Below are positions 1-11,215 of a stretch of DNA of 64,000 nt, piece by piece. The position numbers were made by a program, and so were the translations under genes. Where the stretch lies: positions 26,722,001 through 26,786,000 of the forward strand of contig OY540810.1 in the NCBI GenBank assembly GCA_961205875.1, given 5' to 3'. Below the pieces are notes generated by a model. The model saw only the letters and a list, made by a program, of their open reading frames with translations, did no database searches and was not told the DNA's origin. This DNA comes from Sialis fuliginosa. Taxonomy: Eukaryota > Arthropoda > Insecta > Megaloptera > Sialidae. Numbering within the stretch: the first letter of the stretch is position 1; every line of letters begins with the position of its first letter.

Positions 1-518
1 ATGTGCTTATGGGCCGACCCAGATATGACATTAATTAATGAAATTGATGCATATTTGTGTTTTTATTTAAAATGATGTAACTATATAAGCTCCGCCCTAT
101 AAAAAGATAGCCGATGATGTTTGTCTTAATATTTTTGAATCTGTTGTAAGCGATTCTGACCTTTAGGTTGGTAGACGACTTCTGAATCCCACAGTACAAT
201 TTAATTGTTGAACACTTCAGATAGTTAATGTATCATCAAATGTTATTATCAAGCATCTTATGTAATTAATTTTAATATAAAAAATCAACGTTTAATTGAC
301 CATGTATAATTTCATATAACTACATGTTCTCAATGATTTATAATTGTCAAGATAACAACAGTTAAAGTTCGTTTGTACAAATAATTTTGACACGCACACA
401 GAGGCCACGATTTGATGTACGAGCAGCTTCTATTGTTCTCAGATTTTGATTGTTCCTATCGGCTACGAGAGAAGACCGGAGTTTATCAGTGCATTTACTA
501 GATCTCCAACTTACTCAC
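1..518. other. AT-rich DNA, no gene seen
   Basis: No open frame of note, no terminal repeats and no tandem array are visible. A slightly more CG-containing patch lies at about 400-560 and leads into the candidate micro-exon at 519-559; the rest is low-complexity A/T sequence. Confidence 0.5.
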
Positions 519-559
519 CCGGACTTCTAGACCCCGCAATGGTGCTAATAGCGTGTGTG
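519..559 (-). other. candidate 41-nt micro-exon (minus strand)
   Basis: Read on the minus strand, a pyrimidine-containing acceptor (TTATCTTCACTAACAG) is followed by 41 nt and then a strong donor, CCGG|GTGAGTAAG. Two of three frames are open through the segment; one reads HTLLAPLRGLEVR and the other THAISTIAGSRSP. Neither is recognised. The patch contains more CpG than its surroundings. The evidence is only splice-site quality plus an open frame. A chance acceptor-donor pair is quite possible, and no neighbouring minus-strand exon could be tied to it. Confidence 0.22.
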
Positions 560-2929
560 CTGTTAGTGAAGATAACTCCAAAACAGTGCTGCATTTAAAA
601 ATCAAAGTTTTTAGTAAATGAAGACATTTTGCGATGTTTTTGACAAAAGATATATATGAAAATATGAAAATTTATTCGGAATATTCTACTCACGTGCACA
701 TGAAGTGCTTCAGTGCTTTCTCTTTATTAAAAGTTGAGAAAATTAATTCATTCAAATTGGTAGCTTATTCTTAAGTAATGCACATAAAAAGAACCGTAAT
801 GGTAGGGTAAGCAAGATAAGCAAAAATTAGGGACTCAATGCTGTTGTATTTTATTGATGCGAATTAATTTCAACAATTTTAAACTTTCTCCGACAGAAGA
901 AAGAGATAATAAACCATTATAAAGTAGGTGTACCATACACTTCATACAAGTGGAAGCAGCGTTTAAATAATAATAAGAGAATGAAAATTTCAAAATGGTT
1001 GTGTTTTTGTCTTTTGAATACGTTTTCAGAAAGTATTCTGCACATGTGACATTTAAAAAAGACAGATTCATTCCCTTTTAGATTAATTCATATTCCTCTT
1101 TCTCTTTCTTCCAAATATTTACTGCCTGTAAAATTAAATAAAAACCTGTCGTGTACGACTTCAGTCGAAGCCCGTCGAATATTGTCCGGCTGAGTAGACA
1201 GCGCAAGACTCATTTTTTTGTTAAAATATCCAAGCAAAGTAGGTTTGGGGTAAATTTTTCTTTTTTTTTGTAAAGATACCTACATTGAAAAAAATAAAAA
1301 AATATTATACTTTATTAAAATTTTCTTGTTTTATAAATACCTAATAAAATATAATTAAATAATAATACTTAATTTTTGGAAGTGACGAAGAAAAATTAAA
1401 TGTTTAGTTAAAAAAAAATTAGCTATGGCTTTGTAAATGTATATGTAAAAGATAATCATATATGTATGATAAAATTCAATATTTTTTTTGTAAAATTATC
1501 TTGGAAAGAAATTATATACATTGATAAAAACAATTCATCATTATAAAAAACCTGTTATTTAAATGTTAATGAAATCTCATTTTAATGCAAATAAAAATAA
1601 ATCAATATGCACAGTTCGGTTAAATAAACACATATATAGATATGTATTCCACACAAGACTGATTTAAAAGAATATACATATCTTTTTGAAGGTTTTATTC
1701 CAATTATTATAATCGTTCGCATCAGAGACCTAAAAATATGATTTTATTTCGAGGTTCATTTTTCTCTATTAAGTATGTAATGCTTTGGGAGGAAGTGAGG
1801 TCCCGAAAACCTTACGAAAGGAGGTAGAGAGGTCAAAAACGTTACATGAGGATTTTTTAAAATTAATTATTTTAAAATACCTACATTAATTGAAATAAAT
1901 TTCGGATTTCTAAATCACTTTTTCGTATTTTGAATTAGTAAATTTATTTAATTACAGAACATAAAACAGCTGTCTAAATGAACTACCAGTTCAATAGACA
2001 AAATTTATAATAATAATAAAAAAAATTATTTAATCAATGTGATCAACATTAACATTACATAAGAATAGAAGGGAGTGCCAGTTTTTATTTACGGACCTTA
2101 ACAAAGGGTGAGTAGGTTCGAAAATTTCGAAAATCAACTTTACGTACCTAATTAATGGACGCGTGAATTTTATTTGTATCAGTACCTAATTTTTATAATT
2201 TTATAAAAATAAAACATCAGAATATGATAAGTTAAACATGAACTGAATATCTGAACGAACAATCGATAAACGCAAACCAGCTCATGTTTTAAATCCACCA
2301 CTGACCAGATTGTTTGCCTCTGACTGACTCAATGGTGATAAATCGAGATACAGAACGAGGATCACATTGAGTAAACGAACGAAATGATATCTTGGGATTA
2401 GGGTTTTGATAACGACGAACTGACGATTTGTTTATTATTACTATATATTTATTGTTATACCCATTTTAAATATTTTGACTTCTGCATATAAGTCATCTTC
2501 TACCAGAGTTTTGTCAATGATTTATAATATGTTATATATGTTGTTTTTTTTTCACTAACAAAAATATACAGAAATAGAGTTAGTACTAGTATGAATTGAA
2601 ATATTTAATGTAAGAGAGTTAAATAGATTTCATTTTTTTTTAAGTCTAGAACATTTTATTACAGGAAAAACCGATTCAGAAGAAAACTTCAAAATATAAA
2701 GAAATCTTTTCTTAACAAATATAAAGCATTTTCTTTTCATAAAATTTAAAACTTTCTACTAAATAGCACCTTTGTGCAATATAGAAAAAAGTTTTAGAAA
2801 ATAATTCCTTTTTCTTTCACGAAAGAAAACAAAAACGTTACAATAAATTATCAAGTCATTGACATATTTTACGTACATATTCAAATATGTGTTTTTAAAA
2901 GGCACAAATCGAATTTGTTTCTAACAATG
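560..2929. other. AT-rich non-coding stretch
   Basis: Mostly A/T sequence with short homopolymers. A CG-containing patch at about 1148-1215 includes the small hairpin CGACTTCAGTCG. At about 1795-1850 there are CCTTACGAAAGGAGG-like words that recall, weakly, the TTA-flanked element at 50645-50905 and may be a decayed relative. A moderately complex unique-looking patch lies at about 2230-2430. No coding sequence was found. Confidence 0.45.
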
Positions 2930-3010
2930 AACCGATTTGAAATCGGTTGAAGGAGGCCATTTAAACTCGAGTAATAGTTTCTAGTTCCGGCCGAATGCGG
3001 CGGACAAGAT
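2930..3010. other. CpG-containing patch with 9-bp-arm palindrome
   Basis: AACCGATTT-G-AAATCGGTT (2930-2948) is a perfect palindrome with a single central base. It is followed within 60 bp by a CG-rich segment containing TTCCGGCCGAATGCGGCGG. This is distinct in composition from its A/T flanks. It could be a regulatory patch or the remnant of a transposon end; nothing in the sequence decides. Confidence 0.3.
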
Positions 3011-3106
3011 CAGCTTTAAGCTACAACAGATAGGATAAATGCTTGGGGACGGTAAATTCACCACCTTTCCCTTTTCACAGAGTTTCGCATGCAACACACA
3101 CGATAG

Positions 3107-3127
3107 CACACACACACACACACACAC
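3107..3127. repeat. (CA)n microsatellite
   Basis: An uninterrupted 21-nt CA run, with further interrupted CA-rich sequence on either side (about 3093-3150). The open frame running across it (3043-3267) is an artefact of the repeat. Confidence 0.9.
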
Positions 3128-3567
3128 TTCACACACAAATACCACACACAGGAGTATATAAAGGATATTTAAAAAAAAATGTATGTAAGCTTAATAGTTA
3201 TATTTTTAAATTTAAATTAATATTAACTGTGAAACTCACAGCAAAAATAACTGTAACAAGTGGATGAATCTTCGACCTTTCGATAATTGTGGCTATCCCT
3301 CGATTATTAATTCAGCGATTTATCGCAAATGATATCATATCTTAATTATTTAATATCTTAAATTTGTTATATTAAAATTGTCGTCCTTCCGTAACTTAAT
3401 GTACAGTAATGATATAGCTTACGTATATGTTTACTAGTGTTTTTTTTTATTTTTGATAAGCTCCTTTGGGTTGTAACCTAATCAACTGAGGATAAAAATT
3501 CCACCTCCCTTAAAAACTTTCTATGGACCCCCCTGGATCTATGATTTTATTGTAACTCTTACTATAA

Positions 3568-4757
3568 TCCATAATATATATAAAGCTCAACGTCTCTCTG
3601 TCTGTCTGTCTGTCTGTCCGTTCGTGCGCTTATCACTCGAGAACCACTTATCCGATTTACGTGTTTTTTTTTTTAATTCATAGGTACGTTCTCTGGCCAG
3701 GTTATAGGCTATATTTTGTTAGGTTAGGTAACATAACAACTAAGCAGTGACGATAATAGTAAATCAAGTCGGAAAAAATTTTGCCGTCGGCGCGCTGTTT
3801 TGTAATACGCTGCCTAAACCGTTCAATATAGAATAAAATAATGTATTATAGAATTGTGTGGAATCAAAAGTTCTACAATAAAGTCCGCGACACGATATGT
3901 CTAACTTTTATATTTAAGCCACAATGACTGCTTTTATGTTACAAAGAAAACATAAAATATTTGGGTTCTGTTTACATGGACTTATGACCTGCAAAATATT
4001 AATCCTTATCGAAATAAATGATTTCATCGTCATAAGTACTTAATGTAGATATTATTTGCTTTTTACAACATCCAATTTGGTCGTATAGTTTAGAAAATAT
4101 CGAAATATATGTTATACGGGAAAATATTATTCGTGCGATGGTGACGTACCAACTAGAGACGCAGGGCAGAGTGAAGGGAACAGGCCGGTATTCTTTTGAT
4201 TGTCAATTGTTTATTTTGTTTTCAATAATTAACTTTTTTAAATAGAACAAAAATTATTTTTACTTTTTGTTCTAATTCGCTTAGTACAGGGATGGGGAAC
4301 CTGCGGCCTTAAGGCCGCATGTGGCCTTTTCAATACTTCATTGCGGCCGGTAAATATTTCAATTATTTATAATATATATTTTTCTTCTCAATTTATTTTT
4401 AATTTTATTCTGCCAAGAGACAAAAATAAAAATGTTTGAACAAATAATCTACAATAATCAAACGTAAATTAAAATTGGCCATTGCGCGTATATTTGATAT
4501 GAACATCCTAGTGGGGATATATTTCACGACGAAGACTACTTCAAGAAAGACGGTAAGTATGCGGCCTGCTTATTATTTTTAAATTTAAATGTGGCCTTCT
4601 ATGATAAAAAGGTTCCCCACCCCTGGCTTAGTAGGTAGGTAATTTAAGTGTTGTTTGGTTTTTATTACAATAATAACTAATCGTGTTTGTACTTAATTCA
4701 ACTATATATTTTTTAAATACTAAACAATAATTCCGTACTCCACGCGAGCGAAGCTAG
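3568..4757 (+). mobile_element. non-autonomous Helitron, copy 1, 3' end damaged, with nested hAT-type element
   Basis: It starts TCCATAATATATATAAAG after an A and is followed by a TCTG/TGTC microsatellite, like copies 2 and 3 at 5362-6260 and 36035-36937. It ends CTAG followed by T, the A^T insertion pattern of Helitrons. The 3' hairpin is broken: sequence runs from GCGAAG directly into CTAG, so about 14 bp (CCGCGTGGGCCCAG) are missing relative to the intact copies. The body diverges more from copies 2 and 3 than those do from each other, so this is the older insertion. No Rep/helicase coding sequence is present. A 339-bp hAT-type element sits at 4287-4625. Confidence 0.75.
4287..4625. mobile_element. 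hAT-type non-autonomous element nested in Helitron copy 1
   Basis: The terminal inverted repeats are CAGGGATGGGGAACCT and, reverse-complemented from the right end, CAGGGGTGGGGAACCT: 16 bp with one mismatch. The flanks are a perfect 8-bp duplication GCTTAGTA (4279-4286 and 4626-4633), diagnostic of hAT transposition. The uninterrupted sequence in Helitron copies 2 and 3 (near 6110 and 36785) serves as an empty site. The interior (339 bp) is too short for a transposase. A TTCACGACGAAGACTAC segment before a GTAAGTATG donor-like site may be relict coding sequence. Confidence 0.9.
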
Positions 4758-5361
4758 TACATAATAAGAATCAACTGCGGTCAGCGTTGTAATATCATAT
4801 TGTGATTTTGTGAAAGTAATCAACGACTTTATGATCACATGTATATGCACACGCCTACGACATATATACGCACTACATTATATACATATATGTACCTATT
4901 TATTTCTATCGTACACAAATGTAATAAATCGTTATTGAATCTAAAACGGAATTTATATTATGCGTTATATATTATTCGATATTATACAAAATTAATTTAT
5001 ATTATCTGAATTAGTGTATTAATATAAATCGCATTGTAAAAGATGTCACCTAACTCACATAGGTTTAAAAATATTATAGTTAAAATTAGAAGTGTACCGG
5101 AATTCCGACCGGAACTCACGATGTAGAATTACAATGCATATTTTAACGTCACTACTATTACATTTTAAATGCTTTATACCTAGATTATTATCTTAAATTA
5201 ATATAACATCATTTTATATGGTATTTCTTTAAGAGAATACATTAAATTATTAAAAAAATAGTGTTTTCTACATATTGTAATTTTTACAGCTTCGTACAAT
5301 TATTTGTATTGTATATGTTTTTTTCGATCGAATCTAATTTCATTTCTAGTGTTAGTTATAA
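4758..5361. other. AT-rich spacer between two Helitrons
   Basis: No inverted repeats, tandem arrays or open frames are seen beyond A/T-rich low-complexity sequence. TATA/CATATA-type dinucleotide runs lie at about 4840-4910. Confidence 0.5.
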
Positions 5362-5390
5362 TCCTTAATATATATAAAGCTCAACGTCTC

Positions 5391-5432
<42 letters not shown>

Positions 5433-6260
5433 CGTTAGTTACCTTATCACTCGAGAACCACTTATCCGATTTACGAGTTTTTTTTTTAATTCATAGGTAC
5501 GTTCTCTGGCCAGGTTATAGGCTATATTTTTTTACGTTAGGTAACATAACAACAAAGCAGTGACGATAATAGTAAATCAAGTCGGAAAAAATTTTGCCGT
5601 CGGCGCGCTGTTTTGTAATACGCTGCCTAAACCGTTCAATATAGAACAAAATAATGTATTAAAGAATTGTGTAGAATCAAAAGTTCTACAATTAAGTCAG
5701 CGACACGATATGTCTAACTTTTATATTTAAGCCACAATGACTGCTTTTATGTTACAAAAAAAACATAAAATATTTGGGTTTTGTTTACATGGACTTATGA
5801 CCTGCAAAACATTAATCCTTATCGAAATAAATGATTTCATCGTCATAAGTACTTAATGTAGATATAGTTTGCCATTTACAGCATCCAATTTGGTCGTATA
5901 GTTTAGAAAATATCTTAAAATATATTTATAAAGGTAACATTTTAAATGTATGGTGTCGTGCCGCATCGAAGCGATGAACATCAGACTGGATTCGCTTACG
6001 TTCGGTAGATATTCGGAGTCCCTCGGCTGACGTTTGAGTTAATTTTGTTTTCAATAATTAACATTTAAATTTAAACAGAACACAAATTATTTGTACTTTT
6101 TTCTTCTGATTCGTTTTTGTTAGGTAATTTAGGTATTGATAAATTATTATTACAATAATAACTAATCGTGTTTGTACTTAATTAATTAAACTATATTTTT
6201 CAAAAATCCTAAACAATAATTCCGTAGTCTACGCGAGCGAAGCCGCGTGGGCCCAGCTAG
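5362..6260 (+). mobile_element. non-autonomous Helitron, copy 2 (intact ends)
   Basis: The 5' end is TCCTTAATATATATAAAG after A. The 3' end is a short hairpin ACGCG-AGCGAAGC-CGCGT followed by GGGCCCAG and CTAG, then host T. TC...CTAG ends, a subterminal hairpin and A^T insertion are the established Helitron signature. It is 899 bp with an internal (TGTC)10 tract near the 5' end and no coding capacity. Read by eye it differs from the 903-bp copy at 36035-36937 by one TGTC unit and one substitution (GATGAACATC versus GATGTACATC), so both derive from a recently active source. Confidence 0.85.
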
Positions 6261-7025
6261 TATAATATAAAAATAATAATATATAATGGTGTTGACGTTA
6301 AACTATTCACTTTAATTACTTCGTGAGTTCCAGTAAACTTCTAGTTAAAATTATTTTATTCTCCCTATAGCTGTAGTGCATTTCAGAAAAGCTGTTTAAA
6401 AATAAATTGTGTTTATTGTTCAAAACATATGAAATCGCCGGTGATATTTGTAAAGGTAGAACATATACTTTTATATTATGAAGCACGAAAATGACTTTAG
6501 AAATGTAAACAATATGTTAAATATAATATACCACATTGCACTGTTTGCTAACTTATATTAAACGCAATACAAGTACATGAACCACTGACGGCAAACATTT
6601 GGGCCACAATAATGAAAATATTGTTTTAAAGGAAGGTTTTCACACAAAATTCAGTCACACCATTGCAATGAGAAACAATTATTTTGAATGGATACTTTTA
6701 AAATGTCCATTCAAAATATTTTTTTTATTTGGGTTATTGGTTTTTCTTTAAAATATAAATAACTAGAAATTATATTTTATTCTCTAAGGAATACGATCTC
6801 AATATAATCTAATATTCTATAAATAAAAATATAGATAATTTTAGTTCGCCAGAATGAATTTTGATGAAGTTTTGAAATATTGTTCATAAATGTATATAAT
6901 ATTTTTTTAATTAACAGAGCTCTTATGAGAAAACGACATATTATCTAATATTAATAATAGATATTTTAAAGACAATCAATAGAAATAAAAACTAAATTTT
7001 CATGAAACCTGCAATTCATAAATAA
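6261..7025. other. AT-rich DNA, no gene seen
   Basis: No supportable feature. A short imperfect inverted repeat around 6690-6720 (AATGGAC/GTCCATT with flanking A/T) is visible but has no target duplication. Confidence 0.45.
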
Positions 7026-7029
7026 TTAA

Positions 7030-7460
7030 CCCTACACTGCACAGTGATGCATATTTGCATCACATAAGTTTTCCGCCTATAACTTAAAAACAAAGGAATT
7101 AAAAAAAAAAAAACAATAGAATGTAAGAGAAAGAAACCTAACCACAAGACATACGACGGATAATGTTAGTCATTTTCCAATTTGAAATGCTACAAGACTG
7201 CGATGTAAAAACCCCATATGCAAACCACAAACAAATATTCTTTGTGATACATGTTAAATTGCGTTATGATTTAACAAAGACATAAATTATTCCATGAAAT
7301 ATAAATATATTCATAATAAGATTTACTAAAATGTATACCAATATAATTTATATACCTATATAAACTTAAAGTTAATTTTTTTAATTATTTTTCCCGTATT
7401 TCCAATATACACTTACATAGATTTACATAATTTCTAATAAAAAAAATGTGCAGTGTAGGG
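7030..7460. mobile_element. piggyBac-type MITE
   Basis: It has perfect 14-bp terminal inverted repeats, CCCTACACTGCACA and TGTGCAGTGTAGGG, flanked on both sides by TTAA (7026-7029 and 7461-7464). A TTAA target with termini beginning CCC is the established piggyBac signature. Just inside the left end lies a small hairpin GTGATGCA-TATT-TGCATCAC. The 431-bp interior has no transposase frame, so it needs a source element in trans. Confidence 0.88.
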
Positions 7461-7464
7461 TTAA

Positions 7465-8049
7465 AGAATACTGATACAAAATTTCATCAATATTCACCAT
7501 CTCGTATGCGCAAGATATTACATAAAAGTTGGAGAATATCACTCAGTGAAAGTGATGAATCGGCAACAATGTACAGAACAATAATGGTGTACACAAAAAT
7601 AACGACAGTTCAAATTGAGCCAATCATATAGCAGTTAATCAATGTGAGGTTGTCACGTTTAATATTTTTAATTGTCACCATATATTTTCATATATTTTTA
7701 TATGTAAACAACTTACCTTCATCATTATTTTTATTATACAGATATGTTATTTAATTATACTTTAATTGTTGTAGTCATTTATGATAATAAAATATTTGTT
7801 TTTCATATATTCGAAAATAACTCATTTCAATTTTTCATTTTTATTTTTTTTTATGAAATTCACAAAAAAGTGCATTCATTTTGGGTGTTTTAAATGACTA
7901 CAGCAAAATTTACAATCAGAGAAATTAAAAAACTTATATTTTTACTAGTTTGGCTTCTTTTGGGAGAAACTATTTATATTTCATACTTCTATAATTGGAA
8001 ATATTTTTAAAATTTACTTATATATTTTTTTATTCGGAACGTATTCTAA
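7465..8049. other. AT-rich DNA, no gene seen
   Basis: A 61-codon frame beginning in the right end of the piggyBac-type element crosses the boundary and resembles nothing known. The rest is A/T-rich sequence without terminal repeats. Confidence 0.45.
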
Positions 8050-8080
8050 GGGCTTATGGGCCGCGTCTTTGACACCACTG
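8050..8080 (-). mobile_element. solo hAT-type terminus (fragment)
   Basis: On the minus strand this reads CAGTGGTGTCAAAG followed by ACGCGGCCCATAAGCCC. It matches the common hAT end type CAGxGGTGTCAAAC..GGCCCGCGGGCC from general knowledge. No partner terminus with the same sequence was found within the window, so it is a one-sided fragment. Confidence 0.45.
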
Positions 8081-8840
8081 GTCTAAATTTAGATTATTTT
8101 TAACATAGACTAATCGTATATTCTTAAATAAGTATATTATAAATTATTTAAAGAAGCAAAAAAAGTAAAATAATACTGTATAATTAAATAATAATATTTG
8201 CGTAGGTTTTTATTTTTATAATATAGGAAGACTAAAGAATAAGTAAATGTCAAGTGAATAAAAACAGATGTTATATTATAATGTATAAATTTTATTTTAT
8301 TTGATGAAGGTATATATTTATTTTCATTGTATACTTTATTTCATTAAAATATAAATGACGTTCATCTTTTGATATTGACAGATAAAATATAGACTGCTGA
8401 TTTAAATAATCCTTGTTTTACATTTTTAGAAATTCATGCAAAGTATAATAAAGAATAGTCATCACAAAAAATGTTGAATTCATTATTCGAGTTTAATTAT
8501 GCTGTTTAAATTTCTGAACGACTCATCTTTACTTTATCATTAATACAAAATAAAAAATATAATAATAATGAAATAAATGAAGTAGACATTTGAACAGGAT
8601 TACATGTCTGAGTGTCTCTAGGTCTGTTTATACGTGAACCTTAGATTAGGAAAGCAATCTAGTTCATTATATTTATATACGAAAATGTTACCAAAACTTG
8701 ATGGTTGCCATCTATTTTATTTCAAATTTTATAGTATGCAATAATGCTTTAAATTTCAATTGAATTTGGTCTGTAAGAAAGCTGATTGTTCTAAGTAGAC
8801 GTTTTTCTGTTAATGAATTATCACCGAAATAGACAATAAA

Positions 8841-9468
8841 AACATCTGCTAAGTAAATGCACAGTGCTTCCTCTTACTAAATTCACCAAATGTTAATTAT
8901 CGAACAATTTAATTTTTAGACGATTTTACTAAAAAATAATAGTTCGAAATTTATCTTAAGACGCACCTGATTATTTTTTCATATATTTTTAATTTTTTGC
9001 CAATTTCAATCTAAATTTAACTTTTTCTGTTATGCAAACGTCATATTGACATTTAATAAGTCAAAATGACATTTAATATGCTAAAGTAAATAACTATTAA
9101 AAAAATACTATTTTTTAAATAAAATTGAGATAAATCTTTGTAAGGGAATATTTTCATTATATACCTATATATTCTTGAAAAATAAATATTTTAAGATGTG
9201 ACCCCTTCCCCCTACACACGATTTTGAAATCGGACCGTCCTCAAGTCAAACCCAACCATCCAACCAAATTTCGTTTATATCGGTTCAGTAGTTCATGAAT
9301 AATGTGACAATGATTCAGGGGACAGACAGACACGGATCGAAAAGTATTCGTCATAACCTGAAATGGAAAGATCAATATAAAATTTTGAAATCGGAGAACA
9401 ATTTTTTTGTCTCATTTTAAAATGATCACAAAGCTTCTCATATCTTTGATATTGCAAAGAGGCAAAAT
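8841..9468 (+). repeat. dispersed repeat Rep-A, copy 1
   Basis: It shares an ordered series of blocks with copies at 10492-11034, 20843-21456 (minus), 29871-30624 and 60851-61440. These are a 5' block GCACAGTGCTTCCTC..TAAATTCACC, a middle AATGACATTTAATATG block, an AAATCTTTGTAAGG block, a GACCGTCCTCAAG..CCAACCATCC block ending GGTTCAGTAGTTCATGA, a GACAGACAGACA stretch, and a 3' AAGCTTCTC..ATATTGCAAAG block. There are no terminal inverted repeats, poly-A or coding frame. The class is unresolved; it could be a non-autonomous Helitron-like or retroposed family. Confidence 0.7.
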
Positions 9469-10491
9469 CATAATCATTTATAATTAATTGATATTTATGT
9501 TAAGATCCAAATAACATGTCATTCACTTTACGGAGCACATTTTTGCGTAAAATTTTATACACTCTAATTTTATACGTAAAGAATTATTGAAAATAAATTA
9601 TATTGTTAGTTAAATAATTTTTTTTATATAATATAGTTATTATTTTCTAAAAAAATCATTTTATTAAAGATATTTGATTTTTTCTAGTCAAAAACAGTAA
9701 TAACATCAAATCGGAATAGTATTTTAAAACAAAAAAAAACGTGAATTCGGAACAGAGGGAGTAAATAATAATCCATATACCACCTAATAATACAGCTCTA
9801 CAAAATTTATGATAAAAAAAATTACAATAACAAGTTTATTAATTTAGGCTCATATAAAATGAAAATCAATAATTTATGAAGACTAACAAAACATACATAA
9901 TAGTAATATATAACTAGCAATATAAGCTTACTATTTATTTAGGGTGGTATGATATATGTACAGTACATTGTACATATATTGTAAATGCTGAGAAATGACT
10001 AGCCATAGTAATATTTAATTTTCAGTGTATGTCGATTATGACAAATATGGTTGAAGTCCCCTAATTGTGAGAGGATTTAGGGGATTGGGACTGTGGAAGT
10101 GACGGTTATGTAAATATATAGCATAAATCATTGTATAACTAATGGATAGATACACAGACGCATGCGTACATGTGTGTATACACATGCATAAAATAACTGT
10201 ACAAATTTGTACAATGAAAACACAATTTTTCATTATGTTGTAATATACACAAGAACAATAATTCATACCGAACACGTTTACGTTATTGTTTGTTTGAAAT
10301 CAGTGGTTGTAAAAATTTTATTTTGTTGAATAACGAATACAATCGTATGTTATTGATTTCAGATTGTATTTTATGCGTGAATAAATATTACTGGTGTAAT
10401 GTAAATTATTATCTCTTTTTGAGTTATCAACGTTTTGATGCGCGCAGAGAATAATACTTTTGTGATTTTGTTATATTTATTTTTATTGAAA
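9469..10491. other. AT-rich DNA with short palindrome
   Basis: A shared terminal word TTTACGGAGCACATTTTTGC lies at 9527-9547 (see entries at 18342, 29527 and 45955). ATATATGTACA/TGTACATATAT inverted arms lie at 9952-9979 around a 6-nt centre. Nothing else is supportable. A 79-codon minus-strand frame at 10036-10275 has no recognisable content. Confidence 0.45.
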
Positions 10492-11034
10492 AAAACATCT
10501 TCCATGTAAACGCACAGTGCTTCCTCGTGCTAAATTCACCAAAGGTAGTTAATTATTGAACAATTTAAATAAAAACCAATAATGTTTAGATAAATTGCCT
10601 GGATTTGTTTTATCATTTAATTTTTATACAATTTAACTAAAAAATATAGTTTGAAATTTTTCTTAAGACGCACGTAGTTATGCAAATGTCAAAATGACAT
10701 TTAACATGCCAAAGAAAATAACTAATAAAAAAATGTCGATTTTTTTAAAGCAAATTGAGATAAATCTTTGTAAGGAAATATGTTGTAGACCCATATTATA
10801 GGAAATTGAATGCTCTACAAAAAATATTCTATAAAATTTTCACGTAACATGTGTCGTTCTGAAGATATTTTGAAACACACACACACAGACAAACAGACAT
10901 GAAACGAAAAGTGTTTAGCTTAACCTGAAACGAAAAGATCAATTTAAAATTTTGAAATCGGAGAACATTTTTTTTGTCTCAATCTAAAACTATCACAAAG
11001 CTTCTCGTATCTTCGATATTGCGAGGAAACAAAA
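10492..11034 (+). repeat. dispersed repeat Rep-A, copy 2 (internally deleted)
   Basis: Both outer blocks are present: GCACAGTGCTTCCTCG..TAAATTCACC at the left, and AAAGCTTCTCGTATCTTCG ATATTGCGAGG at the right. Most of the GACCGTCCTCAAG..GGTTCAGT block present in the other copies is deleted after the GTCGTTCTGAAGATATTTTG block. The left boundary follows a run of A. Less than 1.1 kb separates it from copy 1 in the same orientation. Confidence 0.7.
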
Positions 11035-11149
11035 GTAAATTATATCTTCAAATAATTATAATCATTCTCTTTTCAACCAAGTCACAAAGATTGCTTTGCA
11101 AAAACGTTTTTGTTAAAGTATAATTTAAATAAAACTTTAATAGCTATTA

Positions 11150-11215
11150 TATAATGAGCTATTTTCTCTAATGTTGTAAACTGTATTTTGAATTTCATAA
11201 CTTAACAATTATATT
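11150..11215 (+). repeat. dispersed repeat fragment shared with 43328-43390
   Basis: GCTATTTTCTCTAATG-type sequence, then TTGTAAACTGTATTTTG and CATAACTTAACAATTATATT, aligns to 43328-43390. A GATGCGCGCA word also lies upstream in both places (10437 and 43311), about 700 bp away here but adjacent there. Class unknown. Confidence 0.45.

Noticed and set aside
1148-1215. Possible tRNA-like segment in a CG-richer patch
   Set aside because: Only one small hairpin; no acceptor stem, anticodon arm or GGTTCRANYCC box B.
3043-3267. Histidine/threonine-rich 74-codon frame
   Set aside because: Produced by the (CA)n microsatellite.
7700-7730. Minus-strand donor-like AAG|GTAAGTTG
   Set aside because: No acceptor or open frame upstream on that strand.
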